A DNA stretch of 46,491 nucleotides from Fusobacterium_C necrophorum (lineage in GTDB: Bacteria; Fusobacteriota; Fusobacteriia; Fusobacteriales; Fusobacteriaceae). The DNA lies in assembly GCF_900104395.1 (NCBI RefSeq), contig NZ_FMXX01000021.1. One strand, written 5' to 3'. This document shows, one piece after another, positions 1 to 7,473 of the stretch; within the stretch, counting starts at the first letter, position 1; each line of letters begins with the position of its first letter. Both the position numbers and the translations under genes were made by a program. The notes beneath the pieces were generated by a model. That model searched no databases. It was given only the letters and a program-made list of their open reading frames with translations, and was not told where the DNA came from.

Positions 1-267
1 TTCTCTCATCAAATCTTTAAATACATAGGGATGTTTTTGAAAATAATATGGAAATAATATTCCCAAAAAAAAGAAAAGTCCCATGTCTTTTTCCTTTAGA
101 ATCGATTGAAAAGAATAGACAAATAGAAGACTACTCAAATACAAGAAAAAAATTCCAAGTATTAACATTTTTTGATCACTACTATTTCGAATTAAAAACT
201 GAATTATTCCCAAAAAAGAAAAAATCCCCAATGGCACCCCCAAATTATTCCATTGTTTTAATATCAC
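1..267 (-). CDS. Partial polytopic membrane protein, cut by the left edge
   Basis: This reading frame is open from a GTG at 267 to the first base of the window, 89 codons with no stop, so the gene continues outside. It has three hydrophobic stretches, at about residues 10-25, 33-50 and 58-70, separated by short charged loops such as RNSSDQK and SILKEKD, as in an inner-membrane protein. An AGGAAGG ribosome site lies about 10 bases before the GTG, and an in-frame TGA at 274-276 limits the start. A strong leftward promoter lies at 482-510. The neighbourhood is surface polysaccharide synthesis, so an O-antigen polymerase, ligase or flippase-like protein is possible, but that is inference; too little is visible to name a family. 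Confidence 0.55.
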   Translation of the reverse strand, partial: MILKQWNNLGVPLGIFSFLGIIQFLIRNSSDQKMLILGIFFLYLSSLLFVYSFQSILKEKDMGLFFFLGILFPYYFQKHPYVFKDLMRE

Positions 268-481
268 TTCCCATCAACCTTCCTCTTAATCTTAATTTTT
301 GTTCATAATTTTTGCAACATATTCGCTTCTATTGAAAAATAATGACTTATATCCCTGCATAGATATCTTCCTAATTTTTGGTTGTCTTCAACTATATTTA
401 CTCAACATAAAAATACATGAGAGAAGCTCTGAAAATTCAAATTTCTAAAATCATCTATACTATGAAATACTCTATTTTTTG
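268..481 (-). other. Leader region upstream of the partial membrane gene
   Basis: About 200 bases separate the leftward promoter (482-510) from the GTG at 267. The leader has only short reading frames. One runs leftward from 401 to 303 (32 codons ending LQKL, with no good start codon); another starts with ATG at 360 and ends after 22 codons. They could be chance, a leader peptide or remnants of a decayed gene. I see no recognisable riboswitch or attenuator. Confidence 0.3.
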
Positions 482-510
482 ATTATACCACACATAAATT
501 TGATATTCAA
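482..510 (-). promoter_or_regulatory. Leftward sigma-70-type promoter
   Basis: On the minus strand a TTGAAT -35 (505-510) is followed by a 17-base spacer and TATAAT (482-487). The TATAAT is preceded by TGG, giving an extended -10. It should drive the membrane gene running off the left edge. Confidence 0.65.
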
Positions 511-537
511 TAATATATCTTATATTCCAATCTATCA

Positions 538-567
538 TTGACACCCATAGAAAAAGCTTGTTATAAT
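538..567 (+). promoter_or_regulatory. Promoter of the first glycosyltransferase
   Basis: TTGACA at 538-543, an 18-base spacer and TATAAT at 562-567, preceded by TGT (extended -10). It lies 40 bases before the ATG at 607 and diverges from the promoter at 482-510. Confidence 0.75.
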
Positions 568-597
568 ATTGAAAAAATATTGAAAAAATATTGAAAG
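565..597 (+). repeat. Three 11-bp tandem repeats in a promoter/leader
   Basis: Three consecutive copies of AATATTGAAAA (the last ends in G) run from inside the -10 box to the AAAGGA ribosome site of the glycosyltransferase at 607. The first two copies are identical. A change in copy number would move the ribosome site relative to the promoter. Confidence 0.85.
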
Positions 598-606
598 GAT
601 TTTCCT

Positions 607-1746
607 ATGAAAAAAATACTATTTTATCTAGACTCTCTCTTATTGGGAGGAGAACAAAAAATAGCCATTGATTATCTGAATGTATTACAACCTCATTATC
701 AAGTTTCTTTACTTGTAAATATGGATTTTGGAGAAGATAATTTCTTCTTATCTCAGGTTCCAAAAGAAATTCCGATTTCTTTCGTCATTGAAAAGGAGCT
801 CCTTCTTTCATTAAACTACTATAAAAAGAAGCGAGCAAACAGCTTAAAAAACCGTATCTTATACTCTTGGTATCTGGCAAAAAAACGAAAGGCAAGGCAG
901 AAAAAAATAGGTCCTATCTTACAATCTCTTGACTATGACTATTGCATTGATTTTTCTAATAAACTCTCTGTTTCTCTCACAGATGAAAGGGTATTGGCTT
1001 GGAACCACTCCAGTATCTATGGAACTTCTCAAAAAACAATAGAGCATTTCTTAAAACCTAAATATCAAAAAATTGGGAAAATTGTTGTGGTCAGTGAGAG
1101 TATGAGACAAGAATATCTCTCTATTTTTCCGGAGTTTCGAGAAAAGATTGTAGTACTTCCTAATTTCTTGGATTTGGATAAAATTCAATCTCTCAGTTCG
1201 GAAACCATTCCGGAACGAGATTCGTTTTTTCTCTGCTGTTCCCGTTTAGATCCAAGAAAAGATATCGCTACCATCATAAAAGCATTTGCACTTTGGAAAC
1301 AAGATCCTCAACATCAAGAAAAATTATTTATCTTGGGAACCGGAACAGAACAATCCAATTTAAAAGCCTTATCCAAGTCTTTATCCTTAGAAAGTGAAAT
1401 AACATTCTTGGGACAAAAGCAAAATCCTTATCCCTATATGAAACAGGCAAAACTATTTCTACACGCCTCTCTTCAAGAAGGCTTCGGCTTAGTTCTAGTG
1501 GAAGCAATGGCTTGTGGAACTCCTGTCATTGCTACAGATTGCCCTGTTGGTCCAAAAGAAATTCTACTAGATGGAAAATGTGGAATTCTCGTTTCTATGA
1601 AAAATGAAAGGAGTATGTTCCAAGCGATACAGCAACTTATGGCAAATTCCAAACAGTATGAAGAATTTCAAAGACTGGCTTTCTCAAGAGTGATTGATTT
1701 CTCAAAAAACTCTATTACTCAAAAATTACAACAACTTTTTTCTTAA
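607..1746 (+). CDS. GT4-family glycosyltransferase
   Basis: This 379-residue protein is probably a cytoplasmic retaining glycosyltransferase with a GT-B fold, adding a sugar from a nucleotide-sugar donor to LPS or capsule. The N-terminus has the GT4 pattern: a short beta-strand, then a glycine-rich loop (LLLGGEQK). The C-terminal domain has the donor-binding E-x7-E motif, EGFGLVLVE at about residues 291-299, followed by MACGTPVIATDCPVGPKEIL, typical of family 4. It is the same length as the glycosyltransferase at 3075 and clearly related to it; both have HSS near the middle and a GPKEIL motif. The start is the ATG with AAAGGA upstream, just after three 11-bp tandem repeats. It appears to be a single-gene transcript. 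Donor and acceptor cannot be read from sequence. Confidence 0.9.
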   Translation: MKKILFYLDSLLLGGEQKIAIDYLNVLQPHYQVSLLVNMDFGEDNFFLSQVPKEIPISFVIEKELLLSLNYYKKKRANSLKNRILYSWYLAKKRKARQKKIGPILQSLDYDYCIDFSNKLSVSLTDERVLAWNHSSIYGTSQKTIEHFLKPKYQKIGKIVVVSESMRQEYLSIFPEFREKIVVLPNFLDLDKIQSLSSETIPERDSFFLCCSRLDPRKDIATIIKAFALWKQDPQHQEKLFILGTGTEQSNLKALSKSLSLESEITFLGQKQNPYPYMKQAKLFLHASLQEGFGLVLVEAMACGTPVIATDCPVGPKEILLDGKCGILVSMKNERSMFQAIQQLMANSKQYEEFQRLAFSRVIDFSKNSITQKLQQLFS

Positions 1747-1757
1747 AACAGAATACT

Positions 1758-1776
1758 GCCTCCTGAAAAAGGAGGC
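1758..1776. terminator. Hairpin between convergent glycosyltransferase genes
   Basis: GCCTCCT (1758-1764) and AGGAGGC (1770-1776) form a perfect 7-bp stem with a 5-base loop, between the stops of the genes at 607-1746 and 1810-2775. The T-tract is poor on both sides, so it may be a weak or bidirectional terminator. Confidence 0.5.
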
Positions 1777-1809
1777 AAATCTATCTCTCTTGATGAGGAT
1801 GGAACCTTT

Positions 1810-2775
1810 TTACTTTCTCGCCATTTTTTGAACTCTGTTCAGTATTTCTTCATAACTTATTTCCTTTACTACCTTCCCACGAAAATATAAATCCACTAAA
1901 CTTCGAAACGTATTCCAATTCTTTTTCGGTAGTTTCCAAAGTTTTCTATAAATTGTTTTATTGAACACTTTCTCTTTCTTTGCTAAACTTCGTATTCTCG
2001 CTACAATCAATCGAGTTAGCATCTCATGTTCCAGTTTTTTTTCCAGAACAAAATCAGTTAAAAAATTAAAAATGTAGAAAAAATCCATATAATTTCTCTT
2101 GGTATTGGTAATACTGTTTTCTCGAATTCGATAGGAATAAAAACGAGTTCCTAGATGTATTATCTTTTTTGCTTTCAAAAACACAGGTATTGAAAACAAA
2201 ATATCTTCATAAGTAATTCCCTCTTGAAAGAAAAAAGAATTCTCAAGAAGAAAGTCTCTTCTATAGATATTTAACCATACATAGTCCACCCAAGAATCCG
2301 CTTCAAACATACGATATAAAAATTCTCTCCCTGAAATCGGATTCTCGGTCACGGTAATATGCTCGTTATGAGTAATCGGGTCTGTGAATTCTCCATTTTC
2401 ATAACGCACTCCATTTCCACTTAATATATCCAAGTCCGTTCCCTTTATTTTAGCAAAAAAATCTTCAAAAAGACTGGGATTTAAAAAATCATCGCTGTCC
2501 ATAAAATAAATATATTCCCCTTTTGCCTCTTTCAATCCTCTATTTCTGGCTTCAGATGGAGAAACTCCCGTATGTTTTTGACTAATCAAAACTGTTTCTT
2601 TCGGATATTTTCCTGCAAATTCCTCTGCAATTTGCAAAGAATGATCTGTCGAACCGTCATTGACTAAAATAACTTCTTTAGGAAGATTCACAGCATAGAC
2701 TGATTCCAAACATTCTCTTAAATAGCTTTCTACATTGTAAATAGGAATAATAATACTTAAGTCTATTGTTTTCAC
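1810..2775 (-). CDS. GT2-family glycosyltransferase
   Basis: This 321-residue protein is an inverting GT-A glycosyltransferase of family 2, probably adding a sugar to an LPS or capsule repeat unit on the cytoplasmic face. The N-terminus is classic: LSIIIPIYNVESYLRECL, then VNDGSTD at about residue 40, and the metal/nucleotide-binding region MDSDDF near residue 92. The C-terminal part is basic and variable. The start is a GTG at 2775 with a G-rich ribosome site (AUGGGGGU) upstream, and an extended -10 lies at 2817-2825. It is transcribed alone, convergent with the gene at 607 and divergent from the operon at 3075. Donor and acceptor are unknown. Confidence 0.92.
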   Translation of the reverse strand: MKTIDLSIIIPIYNVESYLRECLESVYAVNLPKEVILVNDGSTDHSLQIAEEFAGKYPKETVLISQKHTGVSPSEARNRGLKEAKGEYIYFMDSDDFLNPSLFEDFFAKIKGTDLDILSGNGVRYENGEFTDPITHNEHITVTENPISGREFLYRMFEADSWVDYVWLNIYRRDFLLENSFFFQEGITYEDILFSIPVFLKAKKIIHLGTRFYSYRIRENSITNTKRNYMDFFYIFNFLTDFVLEKKLEHEMLTRLIVARIRSLAKKEKVFNKTIYRKLWKLPKKNWNTFRSLVDLYFRGKVVKEISYEEILNRVQKMARK

Positions 2776-2816
2776 TTTTTACCCCCATACCTCATTTTTT
2801 ATTTTATTTGTTCTCA

Positions 2817-2825
2817 ATTATACCA
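2817..2825 (-). promoter_or_regulatory. Extended -10 promoter of the GT2 gene
   Basis: TGGTATAAT on the minus strand, about 42 bases upstream of the GTG start at 2775. No good -35 is visible 17 bases upstream. Confidence 0.55.
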
Positions 2826-3013
2826 TAAAAAACAAAATTCTGTGTTTTTTTCTTTACTTATATAGAATTCTCTCACGAAAATGTAAAAAAGGAGGGAAGT
2901 AAAAAGAAGAAATCACCGGCTAATAATTCTATGAAAATACTTGTAAAATGGAGCTAAAAATTTTTTCTACGTCACAGAATCCTGAATAAAAAATTAATTT
3001 TTTTTTCGTTCTA

Positions 3014-3022
3014 TGATATAAT
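3014..3022 (+). promoter_or_regulatory. Extended -10 promoter of the GT4-deacetylase-galE operon
   Basis: TGATATAAT on the plus strand, about 50 bases before the start at 3075. The region at 2826-3013 is AT-rich and shows no gene. Confidence 0.6.
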
Positions 3023-3074
3023 ATTTTTATTAAACAGTATCATAAAAAAACTTCTGAAAAAAGGAGAACAAAAG

Positions 3075-4214
3075 TTGAAGAAAATATTATTCAAAGGCGG
3101 CACTACCAATATCGGAGGAGTAGAAAAAATACAAATTGAATATATTAACTTTCTAATCGAGCAAAATTATGACGTAAAAGTGATTATTGAAAATGATTAT
3201 GGTAAAGAAAATGTTCTGGAAAAGTATATTCATACACAAGTACAATATCTAAAAGATACTTCCTATACTCAAAAATTGAATTTTTTACAAGAACAAAGAA
3301 AAAATAACCTACTGGCAAAAATCAAATATCTCTTTTCTCGTTCTCGGGAAAAGAATTTTTTACGAAATAAAATAATACGAATCTATCAAGAGTTTCAACC
3401 GGATCTTGTCATTGATTTTGATGCAAGTCTAACAAAAATGATTTGTCGATTACAACAATCTAAAAATTTGGTTTGGATTCATAGCTCTGTTTCCCACTGG
3501 AAACGAACTCCAAAAAAAACGGCTCGATTTTTAAGACGCTTAGAAGCTTATGATAAAGTAGTTTCCATTTGTCAAGAAATGGAGAAAGAGGTCGTACAAC
3601 TTAATCCTCTTTTAGAAAAGAATTCCGTTTATCTATACAATCCTATCAATTTTGAAAAAATCTTACAGCTATCTACTGAAGAAACAACAGAAATAGAAAA
3701 ACAGGAAATGAAAGAAAAATTTTTGCTTTCCGTTGCTCGATTTGATTGTATTCCAAAAGATTTTGAAACACTATTTCAGGCATTTGACTACGCGAAAGAA
3801 CAAGGATATTCCGGTAAACTATATCTTCTAGGAGATGGAAAAGATAGGAATATTGTAGAAGAGTTGCGATTAAAAACAAAATATAGAGAAGATATCGTCC
3901 TTCTGGGATGGAAAGAAAATCCCTATCCTTGGATTAAGGCTGCTGATAAACTAATCCTCTCTTCTCGCTATGAAGGCTTTCCCACTATACTACTGGAAGG
4001 ATTGGTTTTAGAGAAAGAAGTCCTTAGTTCGAATTGCAAAACAGGACCTAAGGAAATTTTAGCAGAAGGAAGAGGAAAATTGTTTGAAATAGGAGATATA
4101 GAAACATTAGGAAAATATATATTGGAGATGAATTCAGAAAAAATGATTTCTTTAGAAGATTTCCAATCTTCTGCCATTTTTAAAAAATTATTAAATATTT
4201 TGGAGGAAATATGA
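3075..4214 (+). CDS. GT4-family glycosyltransferase
   Basis: This 379-residue GT-B glycosyltransferase is a paralogue of the protein at 607, with a similar opening (MKKILF then a glycine-rich loop) and a matching central HSS. The E-x7-E motif is YEGFPTILLEGL at about residues 299-310, followed by CKTGPKEIL. The region that in the sister protein reads ACGTPVIATD is here LEKEVLSSN, so donor specificity may differ. The start is TTG at 3075, supported by AAGGAGAA about 8 bases upstream. It is the first gene of an operon with the deacetylase at 4211 (ATGA overlap) and galE. Probable role: cytoplasmic assembly of LPS or capsular glycan. Confidence 0.9.
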   Translation: MKKILFKGGTTNIGGVEKIQIEYINFLIEQNYDVKVIIENDYGKENVLEKYIHTQVQYLKDTSYTQKLNFLQEQRKNNLLAKIKYLFSRSREKNFLRNKIIRIYQEFQPDLVIDFDASLTKMICRLQQSKNLVWIHSSVSHWKRTPKKTARFLRRLEAYDKVVSICQEMEKEVVQLNPLLEKNSVYLYNPINFEKILQLSTEETTEIEKQEMKEKFLLSVARFDCIPKDFETLFQAFDYAKEQGYSGKLYLLGDGKDRNIVEELRLKTKYREDIVLLGWKENPYPWIKAADKLILSSRYEGFPTILLEGLVLEKEVLSSNCKTGPKEILAEGRGKLFEIGDIETLGKYILEMNSEKMISLEDFQSSAIFKKLLNILEEI

Positions 4215-4960
4215 TTAAATTCTTAAAAAAATTATGGATGAAAGAAATACCGATTCTAATGTATCATCGCCTTGTTGATAACGATGAAGGAAAGGGAGTT
4301 CACAGTATTTACTATGATGTCCATAGTTTTGAAAAACAATTACAATATTTACAAAAAAATGGTTTTACAACCATTACTTTCCGAGAATATAAAGAATTAA
4401 CAGAAATACAAAAAAAAGAAAAAAAATATATTATTCTAACCTTTGATGACGGCTATGAAGATAACTACACTCTTCTTTTTCCATTGTTACAAAAATATCA
4501 GATGAAAGCCGTTATTTATCTTGTATCTCATTTAACTTGCAATCAATGGGATGTGGAAGAAACGAATGAAAAAGAATTCCCCTTGTTAAAAAAAGAACAA
4601 ATTTTAGAAATGCATGCATCCGGTCTTGTAGAATTCGGAGGGCACACTATGCATCATGTGAAATTACATCTTTTGTCCCCTGACGAACAAGAAAAAGAGA
4701 TAAAAGGAAATAAAATATTTTTAGAAAATCTGTTAGGAATTGAGCTTTGTTCCTTTGCCTATCCTTTTGGATATTTGAACCAAAATGCCAAAAATATTGT
4801 AAAAGAACTCGGTTATGATTATGCCGTTGCTACTGATTCAGGACCTTTCTATATTCAAGATGACCTCTATGAGATTCGAAGAATTGGAATTTTTGCAAAA
4901 ACCAATATGGCAAAATTTAAAAGAAGAATCTCAGGAAAACATAATCTCAAAAAAATATAG
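4211..4960 (+). CDS. Polysaccharide deacetylase (NodB domain, CE4)
   Basis: This 249-residue protein has a NodB-type carbohydrate esterase 4 domain, which removes N-acetyl groups from amino sugars using a metal. Visible motifs are an early MYHR, the metal-binding TFDDGYEDN at about residues 77-85, GGHTMHH (His-x3-His type) at about 142-148, and FAYPFGY near 180. There is no signal peptide, so it may act on a cytoplasmic or lipid-linked intermediate, although many CE4 enzymes are exported. Its start overlaps the preceding glycosyltransferase stop (ATGA), and galE follows 15 bases after its stop. It is clearly homologous to the deacetylase at 6699-7457 on the other strand. The substrate is unknown. 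Confidence 0.92.
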   Translation: MIKFLKKLWMKEIPILMYHRLVDNDEGKGVHSIYYDVHSFEKQLQYLQKNGFTTITFREYKELTEIQKKEKKYIILTFDDGYEDNYTLLFPLLQKYQMKAVIYLVSHLTCNQWDVEETNEKEFPLLKKEQILEMHASGLVEFGGHTMHHVKLHLLSPDEQEKEIKGNKIFLENLLGIELCSFAYPFGYLNQNAKNIVKELGYDYAVATDSGPFYIQDDLYEIRRIGIFAKTNMAKFKRRISGKHNLKKI

Positions 4961-4975
4961 CAAGGAGGGAATATT

Positions 4976-5956
4976 ATGAAGACAGTTTTAGTAACCGGAG
5001 GTGCCGGCTATATAGGAAGCCATGCAGTTGTGGAATTATTGGATCAAGGTTATCATGTTATTGTCATAGATTCTCTAGAAAACGGATTCTTGGATGTAAT
5101 AGATTCCCGCTGTAAATTCTACCAAGGAAATTTACAGGATCTTCCTTTCTTAGAGCAAATATTTCAGGAAAATTCAATTGACTGTGTCATGCATTTCGCT
5201 GCCTATATTAAAATTCCGGAAAGTATTAACAATCCAAATAAATATTACAGCAACAATGTTTACTCCACTTTATGTTTACTTAAAATAATGCAAAAATATC
5301 AAGTAAATAAGATTATTTTTTCATCCACTGCAGCTGTCTATGGAGAAATTCAAGAAAATAGAAAAGTAACGGAAGATTTTCCTACCAATCCTATCAATCC
5401 TTATGGCAAAAGCAAACTTATGGCTGAAGAAATTATCCAAGATCATGCAAAAGTTTCTCCATTATGCTATGCAATATTCCGATATTTTAATGTAGCAGGA
5501 GCTCATGAAAAATATGAAATCGGACAAATGGATACAGAATCTACTGCATTGATTCCAAAATTATTGCAATCCTATTTTCATCCAGAAATTCCGTTCTCTA
5601 TCTTTGGAACTGACTACAATACTCCTGATGGAACTGCTATTCGAGATTATATTCATGTTGTTGATTTAGTAAAAGCTCATATAATGGCTATTCCGTTTTT
5701 AGAAAAAAAACAAAGTGGTATCTTCAATCTGGGAAGTGAAAAAGGATATTCGGTTTTATTCGTATTCAATACTTTTTTAGAGATAATTCAAGGAAAAATG
5801 GCATACCAAATTCAAGAAAAAAGGGCGGGGGATCCTTCTCAAGTAGTGGCATCCAGTCAAAAAGCTTCTCAACTCTTAGGTTGGAAAGCAAGATATTCCT
5901 TAAAAGAAATTTTAGAATCCGCTTTTCTATGGAATCAAAAAAATGAGAAAAAATAA
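4976..5956 (+). CDS. galE: UDP-glucose 4-epimerase
   Basis: This 326-residue protein is a short-chain dehydrogenase/reductase enzyme of the extended class. It interconverts UDP-glucose and UDP-galactose (or the N-acetyl forms) with bound NAD, supplying donors for the glycosyltransferases alongside. It has the nucleotide-binding GGAGYIGS at residues 8-15, FAAYIKIPES in the substrate/cofactor region, SSTAAVYG with the catalytic Ser/Thr, and the YGKSK active-site Tyr/Lys pair. RYFNVAGA and RDYIHVVDL are typical of GalE. It is last in the operon starting at 3075, with GGAGGG before its ATG. The bidirectional terminator at 5942-5976 includes its final codons. Whether it also handles GlcNAc/GalNAc cannot be told from sequence. 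Confidence 0.94.
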   Translation: MKTVLVTGGAGYIGSHAVVELLDQGYHVIVIDSLENGFLDVIDSRCKFYQGNLQDLPFLEQIFQENSIDCVMHFAAYIKIPESINNPNKYYSNNVYSTLCLLKIMQKYQVNKIIFSSTAAVYGEIQENRKVTEDFPTNPINPYGKSKLMAEEIIQDHAKVSPLCYAIFRYFNVAGAHEKYEIGQMDTESTALIPKLLQSYFHPEIPFSIFGTDYNTPDGTAIRDYIHVVDLVKAHIMAIPFLEKKQSGIFNLGSEKGYSVLFVFNTFLEIIQGKMAYQIQEKRAGDPSQVVASSQKASQLLGWKARYSLKEILESAFLWNQKNEKK

Positions 5957-5976
5957 AAGTTTTCTCATTTTTTTTT
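5942..5976. terminator. Bidirectional terminator containing both convergent stop codons
   Basis: AAATGAGAAAA (from 5941) pairs with TTTTCTCATTT (to 5970) around an 8-base loop, followed by a long T run on the plus strand. On the minus strand the same hairpin is also followed by T. The galE stop (5954-5956) and the WaaY-like stop (5965-5967) both lie inside the hairpin. Confidence 0.85.
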
Positions 5977-6723
5977 CCATTTTCTTTCTCTTCTATGCCT
6001 TCGTATTCTTCGAAACCGATAAATCCACTTTGAATATTTTATTTTACGAAACCAACATGCAAACTTCCAACCTATTTTTTTATATTCTAAGGGATAATAT
6101 TGAAGTATATCTTTTTCAAAAGAATACACATACTGATCCGCTACAATAGTCAACAAGTCATAAGCTCTTCGAAAATTACTGAAAAGATCCTTTTTTCCTT
6201 GTGTATCAATAAATCGTACTCCATTGTTGGTCAAACAAAAATTAGAAGGATTGAAATCCCCATGATATCTTCCCAATCGATGCAATTTCGCTAAATTTTG
6301 CATAGCTTCTTTCCAAATCCGTATCTCTTCCGGAATCTCTTGGATGACTTCCATTAAAAAAAAGCTCTCTTCTAAAAAAAACTTTTTCTTGGTTACCGCC
6401 ACATAAACTTCTACTAAAAAATCACAACCCAAGGCACGTAGTTCTTGAATATTTTCCAAAGTAGTGACTGCTTCTCCTTTCTTCCAAAAACTTTGCCACC
6501 TCTTTCTTTTTTGATGTACATCACTTCGAGGAGATTTAAAAATATAACATTTACCATCCACTTCAATTTTTGAAACAAAACTCCGTTCCATATCTTTATA
6601 AATATCCAATGTTTTGTAATTTCCATCAATAATCTTTTTCCCTAAATCTTGATATTGTTCTAGAGCATGAATGACATAGCCTTTGTATTCTTCTCTTATT
6701 ATCCTTCTTGTTGCCTCATCCAT
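5965..6723 (-). CDS. LPS core heptose kinase-like protein (RfaY/WaaY type)
   Basis: This 252-residue protein resembles the WaaY/RfaY small protein-kinase-like enzymes that phosphorylate heptose in the LPS inner core. The kinase-like core is visible: an ATP-binding lysine region (CYIFKSPRSD, about residues 59-68), the catalytic-loop motif HGDFNPSNF at 154-162, and FIDTQG at 171-176 in the place of the DFG motif. The C-terminus is very basic, which would suit contact with the membrane. Its ATG lies inside the end of the deacetylase gene (25-bp overlap), with a G-rich ribosome site in that gene. It is the last gene of the leftward operon from 12288. The exact acceptor heptose is unproven. Confidence 0.8.
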   Translation of the reverse strand: MDEATRRIIREEYKGYVIHALEQYQDLGKKIIDGNYKTLDIYKDMERSFVSKIEVDGKCYIFKSPRSDVHQKRKRWQSFWKKGEAVTTLENIQELRALGCDFLVEVYVAVTKKKFFLEESFFLMEVIQEIPEEIRIWKEAMQNLAKLHRLGRYHGDFNPSNFCLTNNGVRFIDTQGKKDLFSNFRRAYDLLTIVADQYVYSFEKDILQYYPLEYKKIGWKFACWFRKIKYSKWIYRFRRIRRHRRERKWKKK

Positions 6724-7457
6724 TTTTTCCCCTTATACACACTATATCTTCCGGAAATTCGCTTTAAAAATCTCCAAACGGAAGTTCTGTCAATACTGGT
6801 TCTTCTCATTTCATATAAATCATCTGTGATAATTCCGGTTCCTGTTGACGTGGAAACTGCAAATCGATATCCGACTTCTTTCACTATTTTTTTTGCCATT
6901 TCCGTGACATGTCCATAGGGATAAGCAAAAGAAGTGAGTGAAATTCCATACTTTTCTTCCAATTCTCTTTTATTTTCTACGATTTCCTGCCTGGCAGTCT
7001 TCTCATCTACAACATGAAAATTACAATGATGTAAAGTATGACCTCCAAATTCTACCAAGCCGCTTTCTATCATTTCCCGAACTTGTTCTTCCTTCATCAT
7101 AGGATTTTTGTCCACTCCATATTCTTCCACATCCCACCGATTATAACTATCCGATACCAAATAAATCACTGCCTTCATTTGATATTTTTTCAAAAGAGGA
7201 AACAAAATTTCATAGTTATCTTGATATCCGTCGTCCACCGTTAAAATAATATATCTCTTTTTAAAACGATTTTCTAAGCCTATTTTTTCTAAATCTCGAA
7301 AAGTAATTGTCTCATAGCCTAAAAATTTCAAGGTTCTTAAGTGCCATTCAAATTGTTTTCTCGTTACATAGGTTGCAATACTGTTTCCCACATGATTCAT
7401 ATCTTCCTTAAACTGGTGATACATCAATATTGGAACTTCTATTTTTTGTTTTTTCAT
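6699..7457 (-). CDS. Polysaccharide deacetylase (NodB domain, CE4)
   Basis: This 252-residue CE4 deacetylase is a paralogue of the protein at 4211-4960, sharing KKYQMKAVIYLVS, SGLVEFGGHT and FAYPYGH. The first motif reads TVDDGYQDN at about residues 77-85, with Val in place of the usual Phe but both Asp residues kept. GGHTLHH holds the metal-binding histidines. There is no signal peptide. It starts 16 bases after the nuclease-like gene, with AAAGGA as ribosome site, and overlaps the following kinase gene by 25 bases. Probably it removes an acetyl group from an amino sugar of the LPS or capsule; the substrate is unknown. Confidence 0.9.
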   Translation of the reverse strand: MKKQKIEVPILMYHQFKEDMNHVGNSIATYVTRKQFEWHLRTLKFLGYETITFRDLEKIGLENRFKKRYIILTVDDGYQDNYEILFPLLKKYQMKAVIYLVSDSYNRWDVEEYGVDKNPMMKEEQVREMIESGLVEFGGHTLHHCNFHVVDEKTARQEIVENKRELEEKYGISLTSFAYPYGHVTEMAKKIVKEVGYRFAVSTSTGTGIITDDLYEMRRTSIDRTSVWRFLKRISGRYSVYKGKKWMRQQEG

Positions 7458-7473
7458 CTATTTTAAATCCTTT

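Noticed and set aside
48..308. Plus-strand 86-residue frame
   Set aside because: It is low-complexity with lysine and proline runs and no ribosome site, and it overlaps a leftward membrane-protein frame that has a promoter and helices.
5943..6294. Plus-strand short frames after galE
   Set aside because: They lie antisense to the WaaY-like kinase gene, which has clear kinase motifs, and start inside a terminator hairpin.
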